DNA from: Albula goreensis
Lineage: Eukaryota > Chordata > Actinopteri > Albuliformes > Albulidae
Reading direction: 5' to 3'
Length of the DNA: 64,000 nucleotides
Assembly (NCBI GenBank): GCA_022829145.1
Contig: CM040747.1
Coordinates: 40,728,613 to 40,792,612 of the forward strand
The position numbers and the translations under genes are program-made. The notes beneath the pieces were generated by a model that worked only from the letters and a program-made list of their open reading frames with translations, ran no database searches and had not been told where the DNA came from. Position 1 is the first letter of the stretch. Each line of letters starts with the position of its first letter. Of this stretch, positions 57,225 to 64,000 are shown in pieces.

Positions 57225-59009
57225 TTGGCCTTCCTGCAGGTCCTCACTACTGGTACCAGTCTCTGCTGACCTGCTGCTGATGTGTTGTACGTCTTCAAGT
57301 CAAACTCATCCAGGACCTCCTCTGACATCAGTAACACAAAGGCCAGAGCTGAGCATTGGTGTGGTTTCAGCTCTTCATCAGAAAGTCTTCCTGATCTCAG
57401 GGAAGTCTGGATTTCCTCCACGAGAGAGTTGTCATTCAGTTCATTCAGACAGTGGAACAGATTGATGGTCCTCTCTGCTGAAGACTCTTCTCTGATCTTC
57501 ACTTAATGTACTGGACTGTTTTCCTTATGCTCTCTGATCTGCTTCCTCTCTGCTTCAGTACGTCTCCTAAGAGAGTCTGAGTGGAGTCAGTGAGAGGCCC
57601 AGAAGGAATCGGAGGAAAAGGTCCAGGTGTCCATTCTTACTCTGTAAGGCCTGATCCACTGCACTCCAGTGTAAATCAGACAGCTGCATTCTGTCATCCT
57701 CAGGTTTTGACTTTTGTGGTCTGAGGGCATTTCTGTTCTCATTTACGCATGAATGAAACACAAACAAGGCAGCCAGAAACTCCTGAATGCTCAGATGCAC
57801 AAAGCAGTAGACTTTCTCTGATGCAACCCAGACTCCTCTTTAAAGATTTCTGTGCACACCCCAGAGTACACTGAAGCTTCACTGACATCAATGCCACTCT
57901 CTCTCAGGTCCTCTTCATAGAATATCAGATTGCCCTTTTGCAGCTGTAGAAAAGCCAGCTTCCCAGTTTCAGGATCATTTCTGCATCTGATGCTGAGATC
58001 TTCTTTGGTTTGTCTCATTGGTGCCATGATACTTCTGATTCTTCACATTGGTCTGAATGAGCAGGAAGTGTGTGTACATTTCAGTCAGAGTTCTGGGCAG
58101 TTCTCCACTGTCTGCTTTACCCAACAATGTCTCCAGAACTGTAGCAGAAATCCAGCAGAAGACTGGAATGTGACACATGATGTAGAGACTCCTGGATGAC
58201 TTTATGTGTGAGATAATTCTGCTGGCCAGGTTCTGATCTCTGATTCTCTTCCTGAAGTACTCCTCCTTCTGTGGGTCATTGAACCTCGTATCTCTGTCAC
58301 CTGGTGGACACACTCAGGAGGGATCTGATTGGCTGCTGCTGGTCGGGAGGTGATCCAGAGGAGAGCAGAGGAAGCAGATTCCCCCTGAATGAGGTTGGTC
58401 AGCAGCACGTCCACTGATGCTGACTCTGTTACATCACAGCAGATCTTATTGTTCTGGAAATCTAGAGGAAGTCGACACTCATCAGACCATCAAAGATGAA
58501 CACAACTTTGACTTCATCATGTTCATCACTTTCAATCTCTTTCAGCTGTGGAAAGTAGTGCTGGAGGAGTTGCATCAGACTGAATTCTCTCTCCTTCTTT
58601 AAGTTCAGGTCTCGGAAAGGAAGAGTGAAGATTAAATTAATATCCTGATTGGCTTTTCCTTCTGCCCAGTCCAGAATGAACTTCTGCACAGAGACAGTTT
58701 TCCCAATGCCAGCGATGCCCTTTGTAAGCACAGTTCTGATGTGTTTCTCCTGTCCAGGTAAAGGTTTAAAGATGTCATTGCAGAGGATTGCAGTCTCCTG
58801 TGTGGTTTGTCTCTTGGATGCTGCCTCAATCTGTCTGACCTCATGTTCGTTATTGACCCCCCCATCTCCTCCCTCTGTGATGTAGAGCTCTGTATAGATC
58901 TCATTGAGGAGGGTTGGGTGGCCCTGCTGTACCAAACCTTCAAATATGCATTCAAACTTCTTCTTCAGATCATATTTCAGTGTCTGTTGGGCTCTTGTGA
59001 GTTTTTTTC
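57225..59009 (-). pseudogene. NLR FISNA-NACHT exon, right-arm copy with frameshifts
   Basis: Mirror of 46192-47983, 1,785 bp instead of 1,792. Acceptor CTTCCTCAG and donor GTGAGT are kept, as are FISNA and Walker A (GIAGIGKT). I count nine one-base length changes relative to the left exon: losses near 58486 (in the Walker B GLDE), 58375, 58287, 58006, 57963, 57822, 57592 and 57500, and one gain near 58390, which accounts exactly for the net -7. Only a handful of substitutions were seen (e.g. a Gly-to-Asp in the Gly run after ITEG). As given it cannot encode NACHT past Walker B. Either a recent pseudogene or a functional copy with base-calling errors. Confidence 0.9.
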
Positions 59010-60103
59010 CTGAGGAAGAAGAAATATGACAGATAATTTACTTATATTAAAAAAATAATCAGTTGAAAAATTGTTATAACTTTTCCCTTTGATAAAATAT
59101 TTTCGCAAGTCTGTCACACAGTGTGTTACACATCACTCAACAATCTGAATGGTGATCAATCAAAAATGGTGAACAGAAATAGATTCTGCCTTGTTCACGA
59201 AGACACACCAGAGTAGTGAACTATCGAGCGTAAGGTTTTACCAAGGTGAAATGAGATTAAGAGATTAAGTTAATCTATGGTGAACCCATCATAGCAGTAC
59301 AAATATTCAGGTATATCTGCTCTAAACTGTATAGGCAGCTTCACAACCTGGTGCAAAGGGCCACTCAGTTTAGATGACATTTCAGAACTTTTTCTATATA
59401 TGTTAAGATCACACAACACTAATATCTTATTAACAGTAATAATATCATAAATTGAGTTTCATTTGGTGGCTGTTGGTGGAATGATGTATTATTCTTGTGA
59501 TGCTGAAATACTGAAAATGCTTTTCAGATGTTAGAACAGAACACTAAAATACGATCTGTTTGGCACAGTCATATTTTTCTGTGTTATCTGGCATGTGCTC
59601 TCTTACTATTATTTTAACATATCCATTATTCTGGTGTTAATGTGCACTACAGCCACTTTATGAAGAACTGCACCTGCCTGTGGTGCTCATTTGACACCAC
59701 ACTAAGGGCATAAGAGATACAGAAAAGTAGAGGCAGAAAACCTGCACTAACAAACATGGAAAAATAAGGATGTGTGATGCATCCACTCATTTAAAGGGAA
59801 TGTGGAAAACATCCTGATTGGTCAGTGTATGATCAAAGCTTTAAATCAGTACTTTGCTCTATCTGCTTCTCTTTCAGACATGAAACTGCTAAACTGATTC
59901 TGCCACAGCTTTTTATATCTGTATTAATAAGCTTTTTACAACATTTATATCCTTACATAAGGGGCCTGTGTTTTTCACATCTCTCTCAGGGCCAGGTTTA
60001 CTAGGGAATACTCACAGCACAAACACATTCACTCTTTAGTGGCTTGTTTGCAGTTTCTAATACTGATATATTAATGACTGATTTACACAAAATAGTGTCT
60101 TAC
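59010..60103. other. NLR intron, right arm
   Basis: Mirror of 45096-46191. Substitutions and small indels only. Confidence 0.65.
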
Positions 60104-60345
60104 TCTTCTGCTCATCTCTCTCCAGTGAGTCTGTGGGATCCTTCTGCTTCATTTTCCTCAGGATGTGGAGTGTGATCTTCAGAGATCTCTCACTGCCACA
60201 GGTCTCCAGCATCTTCTCAACTACATGCAGGGCCTCAAGGTCCTCCTGTTGTCTCACAGTGCATTCTGGGTAATACTGACTCAGATGGCTCTGAAACTGT
60301 TTCAGCTCCTCCTTCTTCAACTTCATCAGAGGTGCGCTGGAGAGA
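60104..60345 (-). pseudogene. NLR PYRIN-like exon, right-arm copy
   Basis: 242 bp against 241 in the left arm. An extra C near 60332 (GCACCTCTG against GCACTCTG) shifts the frame right after the acceptor. Downstream LMKLKKEELKQFQSHLSQYY and the rest are intact, with one visible Leu-to-Pro change (QKDPTDS). Acceptor TTATTTCAG and donor GTAAGA preserved. Confidence 0.85.
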
Positions 60346-61085
60346 CTGAAATAAACACACATGAAGAGGTGTGCTGCTGTGATGAAATCAGAGAAGACTG
60401 AAATAAACACATGAAGAGGTGTGCTGTATCAGAGTGACTGAAATAAACACATGAAGAGGTGTGCTGTATCAGAGAGAGAAGACTGAAATAAACACATGAA
60501 GAGGTGTGCTCAGAGTGACTGAAATAAACACATGAAGAGGTGTGCTGTATCAGAGTGACTGAAATAAACACATGAAGAGGTGTGCTGTATCAGAGTGACT
60601 GAAATAAACACATGAAGAGGTGTGCTGTATCAGAAGACTGAAATAAACACATGAAGAGGTGTGCTGTATCAGAGTGACTGAAATAAACACATGAAGAGGT
60701 GTGCTGTATCAGAGTGACTGAAATAAACACATGAAGAGGTGTGCTGTATCAGACTGAAATAAACACAGAGGTGTGCTGTATCAGAAGACTAAACACATGA
60801 AGAGTGTGCTATATCAGAGTGACTGAAATAAACACATGAAGAGGTGTGCTGTATCAGAGTTACTGAAATAAACACATGAAGAGGTGTGCTGTATCAGAGA
60901 GACTGAAATAAACACATGAAGAGGTGTGCTGTATCAGAGACTGAAATAAACACATGAAGAGGAGTGCTGTATCGGGTGACTGAAATAAACACATGAAGAG
61001 GTGTGCTGTATCAGAGTGACTGAAATAAACACATGAAGAGGTGTGCTGTATCAGAGAGACTGAAATAAACACATAAAGAGGTGTG
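60345..61085 (-). repeat. 40-bp minisatellite, right copy
   Basis: Mirror of the left 40-bp array. Many units are shortened or irregular (e.g. missing parts near 60755-60810), unlike the regular left array. Confidence 0.9.
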
Positions 61086-61434
61086 CGATAATTCACTCCA
61101 GTTCTTTTTGAAGTTTCAGCTTTTGCTTTTGATTGATGATTTTGTAGAGGCAGTAATTCAGATTAATCATGCCTGAGAGTAATTGAATTGTTTTGTGAAT
61201 CTGGATAAATAGACTGCTGCATATCATTATGCAAGACAAACTGTGCTCTCCATGTCTGCAGATTCTAAGGTTCCCAAATGCTCGCCATTTTTTTCAGTCC
61301 CATGAATTTTTATGCCCCAGAAAAAGGCTGGTAACATTTAAAATGCTCATGATAAAAGGGATGAATCTGGTCCTGGATGATTGGCTGAAACCACATTCCA
61401 GCTCTGTGTTTATTCTTGTGTTGTGCTCCCAAGA

Positions 61435-61660
61435 GAGTGTGTTCCTACACCTACACCCTGTGAGTGTGTTCCCTGTACACCCCTGCAGCCACCCTGTGTG
61501 TGTTCTCTGCACCCCTACACCTGTGAGTGTATTTCCCTGCCCCCTACACCCTGTGTGTATTCCCCCCCCCTACACCCTGTGTGTATTCTCAGCCTATACC
61601 CTGTAGTGTGTTCCCTGCACCCCTACACCCAGTGTGTGTTCCTAAGACCCTTTGCAGTAA
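61435..61660 (-). repeat. 29-bp minisatellite, right copy
   Basis: Mirror of 43617-43835, with many length changes in the C-runs. Confidence 0.8.
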
Positions 61661-62029
61661 CTCTGTGAAGTGCCTAAAGGAAAGGGAGTGGCTCATTCAG
61701 AGCACACAATGAAAACACCATTAATGCTGCTCCAGTTCCAGTAGCACTGAGTGATACCTTCAGGGCCCTTTATCTAGTTCCTGCGAGAAGAAGGATGTAT
61801 CTGTAGTCTGTGTTTCCCCTGTTCAACACCTATTGGCCAGTCAGTGTGTTCCCATTTTCATTGCTCCCACTTAAATTTTTTTGAAACCATTGAAAACATA
61901 ATGATGGTACTGATACTAACATTGCATTAAGTTCCTCTTTATTCAGCTAGTCACCTGTTATTTTACTTCTCTGGTTTTTTTAAAAAGCTGTGCACCTCCA
62001 GTAGGCATGTGTCGTGTCTGTGTTTTGGT

Positions 62030-62370
62030 TTGCCATCTCTAAGTAATCGTCTAGGCCATAGCCAGTAACAATGCTAGCTATTTACATTTCCAATGTGGAC
62101 TTCCTGCCATAGCCACAGTGCTGCTGGGGAGTTTGAGTCCCAATAGGTGTTACATTACCAGTGTGGACTTCCTGCCATAGCCAGTAACAGTGCTGCTGGG
62201 AGTTTGAGTCCCATAACAGCTGTTACATTACCAGTGTGGACTTCCTGCCATAGCCAGTAACAGTGCTGCTGGGAGTTTTGGGTCCCCATAAAGCTGTTAC
62301 ATGACCAATGTGGACTTCCTGCCATAGCCAGTAGTGCTGCTGGAATTTGAGTCCCATAACTAACATCTGT
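62030..62370 (-). repeat. 73-bp minisatellite, right copy
   Basis: Mirror of 42824-43170, slightly shorter, with partial units. Confidence 0.88.
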
Positions 62371-62570
62371 TTACTGTAATCTGTGTGTGATTCATCAGAA
62401 TTTGTAGTTTTTAGCAGAGAACTTGAATTGAACCTTTGAAATGAGTGCAGTCACACCATATCAGAGTGAGAGGTTAGTCATTCTAATAGTTATGAACCTG
62501 AAAAGAGTTTAAATCAAAGTATTCTCAAATAAAACCCATGATGATTAATACATAGATAAGAAGGTATCAC

Positions 62571-62686
62571 CTTTTTGTGGGGTTTACATCCATACACTGC
62601 TCTCCTCTCTGGACTCTTCTGTTTCCCAGACAGCTGGACTCTGCTGATTGCTGGACGCTGCAAAGGAGGTTTGTGAGGAATCAGAT
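62571..62686 (-). pseudogene. NLR linker exon, right-arm copy
   Basis: Mirror of 42486-42603. Several 1-2 base differences (ATCTGATTC for ATCTCTGATTC at the start, CCTCCTTTGC for CCTCTTTGC, CTGGGAAACAG for CTGGAACAG) disturb the frame. Splice signals GATCAG and GTGATA are weaker than in the left copy. Confidence 0.7.
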
Positions 62687-62689
62687 CTG

Positions 62690-63644
62690 ATCCCAAAAAA
62701 ACAGTGAATAAAGAAAAAATACATAAGAAGAGTGCATTAAAATGTTTTAGAAGCTCAATCATTAGAACTCTGTCTTGTAAAGGCAGGTACACCACGTGAA
62801 GGTGGGGGTTGTGGGGCTGGGGTGTTTTGGGGGTAAGGTTGGGTCATTCATGCACTTATATCAAACAGTGAACCTGTGGGTAAGCATAATACCTAACCAT
62901 ATAATTAACCAATGAAATAGCCTTTGGGGAGTAAAACAAGTTGATAATTGTTCAAGAAATTATCACTTCCTTATAATGAGACTTGATTACACATGCCTCT
63001 AATTTAACCGTATCTTCAAGCACTAGATAACACAATTTAAATCTTTCAGAGAAATCATCACCCGATGCTGACCATCTCTCAACAGCATAGGAAAAAGCCC
63101 TAACCAGGGTCTGGGTCCTAATGTTAAAGGTTGCAGTTGTGAGAGGACAGTTCTGTGTATAAACATACTGCGTATGTTAGTACATTTTATACTGTGACAT
63201 TCTGAGTCCTGTAGTTTAGGCAGAGCTTGTTCTTTTTGTAAAGATAAGGCAACCGAAGTCATGGATATGTAATGTCTAAGAGATGTGTTTATGCCTTTTA
63301 CAGACAGAACTGTCTTGTTTTTCCCAGAACTATCAAACCAGTTTTCCAGAACAGGTGGTCCTAAAATGGCACCCTGTTTTACTGTGTGATATAATGTAGA
63401 ACACTGCAGGCCAGAAAGTTGTCGAACACTTTTTCTCTTGTGGATGGGGAGAGAGCCACCTGCCCTTTGGCAAGCTGATGCAGTGTAGGTTGTAGTTACT
63501 GTAGCACCAACTCACAGCACATGGAGGATGTGGGACTGTAATTTCTTTCTGCAGAACTGAAGGGGGGTTTTAAGAGGCAGTTGCTTACTATGCTGCTGTA
63601 ATAAGGTTCAGTAAAAGCATCTTTGAATGACCAAGTGCTCCCAA
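62690..63644. other. NLR intron, right arm
   Basis: Mirror of 41521-42485; no exon recognised. Confidence 0.55.
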
Positions 63645-64000
63645 TATGCTCCTGAATGTGACATAACACCTACCTGCACCTCAGTGTGACATGGTGTGTG
63701 CTATCCACATCTGAATGTGACAAGATGTGCTGCCATATACACCTGTACGTGACATGATATGTGCCATCCACTCTTGAATGTGACATGGTACACCCACCTA
63801 AACCTGAGTGTGACATGATACTTCACACCTAAACCTAAATATGACATGGTACATTTTTACCTACACCTGAATGGGACATGGTACACCCCACCCTAAACCT
63901 GAATAGGATATAGTACACCCCAACTACACCTAGATGTGACATGGTATGTACCATCCACACCTGAATGTGACATATTTACTTCACCTACAACTGAATGTGA
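63645..64000 (-). repeat. 31-bp minisatellite, right copy (runs off the window)
   Basis: Reverse complement of the array at 40745-41520, cut by the window end. Confidence 0.88.

Larger units (their letters stand above)
52722..64000 (-). repeat. Right arm of giant imperfect palindrome
   Basis: Reverse complement of 41161-52504, continuing past the window end. It carries substitutions near the centre and, in coding exons, mostly one-base run-length changes relative to the left arm. Confidence 0.95.

Overview
The window reads as the nuclear genome of a bony fish (teleost). The evidence is a FISNA-NACHT receptor gene with a PYRIN-like exon, kappa-type immunoglobulin light-chain V genes with canonical recombination signals, a Tc1 transposon, a Ty3/gypsy chromovirus, a tRNA-derived SINE with typical fish architecture, and abundant minisatellites. 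Genes are split by introns, so no bacterial operon logic applies. The species cannot be named from the sequence.

Layout. 1-4142: no recognisable gene. 4143-18090: one old LINE (ORF1 with coiled coil, Pro/Thr-rich minisatellite and SGNH-esterase-like domain; ORF2 with endonuclease, reverse transcriptase and a C-terminal CCHC finger), interrupted by a Tc1/mariner element (7692-9207) and by a full-length Ty3/gypsy chromovirus in reverse orientation (11880-17226) with ~99% identical LTRs and a matching target duplication. 19106-19366: an orphan NLR leucine-rich-repeat exon on the minus strand. 20326-20825: a 500-N assembly gap, followed by a second LINE ORF1 fragment. 22261-29472: three immunoglobulin light-chain V genes on the minus strand, each with leader exon, ATTTGCAT octamer and 12-spacer RSS; no J or C exon was seen. 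One V gene has lost its first conserved cysteine. 30-34 kb: mostly unannotated, with a diverged LTR and repeated ISRE-like motifs.

35974-47983 (+): an NLR gene. Its exons are in phase with one another: MSHSGEPET-type start exon, a duplicated 111-bp exon, a linker exon, a PYRIN-like exon and a 1.79-kb FISNA-NACHT exon. Its introns are packed with at least five minisatellite families (58, 31, 73, 29 and 40 bp). No LRR exon follows.

41161-64000: the strongest structural feature. An imperfect palindrome with arms of about 11.3 kb and a ~217-bp central loop (52505-52721) carries a second, inverted copy of the 3' half of the NLR gene on the minus strand. That copy is broken by single-base, mostly homopolymer, length changes. 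The arm runs off the window end. It may be a real inverted duplication or a poorly polished assembly product.

Together the window links two immune multigene families, immunoglobulin light chain and NLR, in a transposon-rich, duplicating region. I found no convincing wholly new gene system. The unusual points are the palindrome, the LRR-less NLR, the frame-neutral exon duplication, the minisatellite that repeats a splice acceptor, and the LINE with two in-frame minisatellites.
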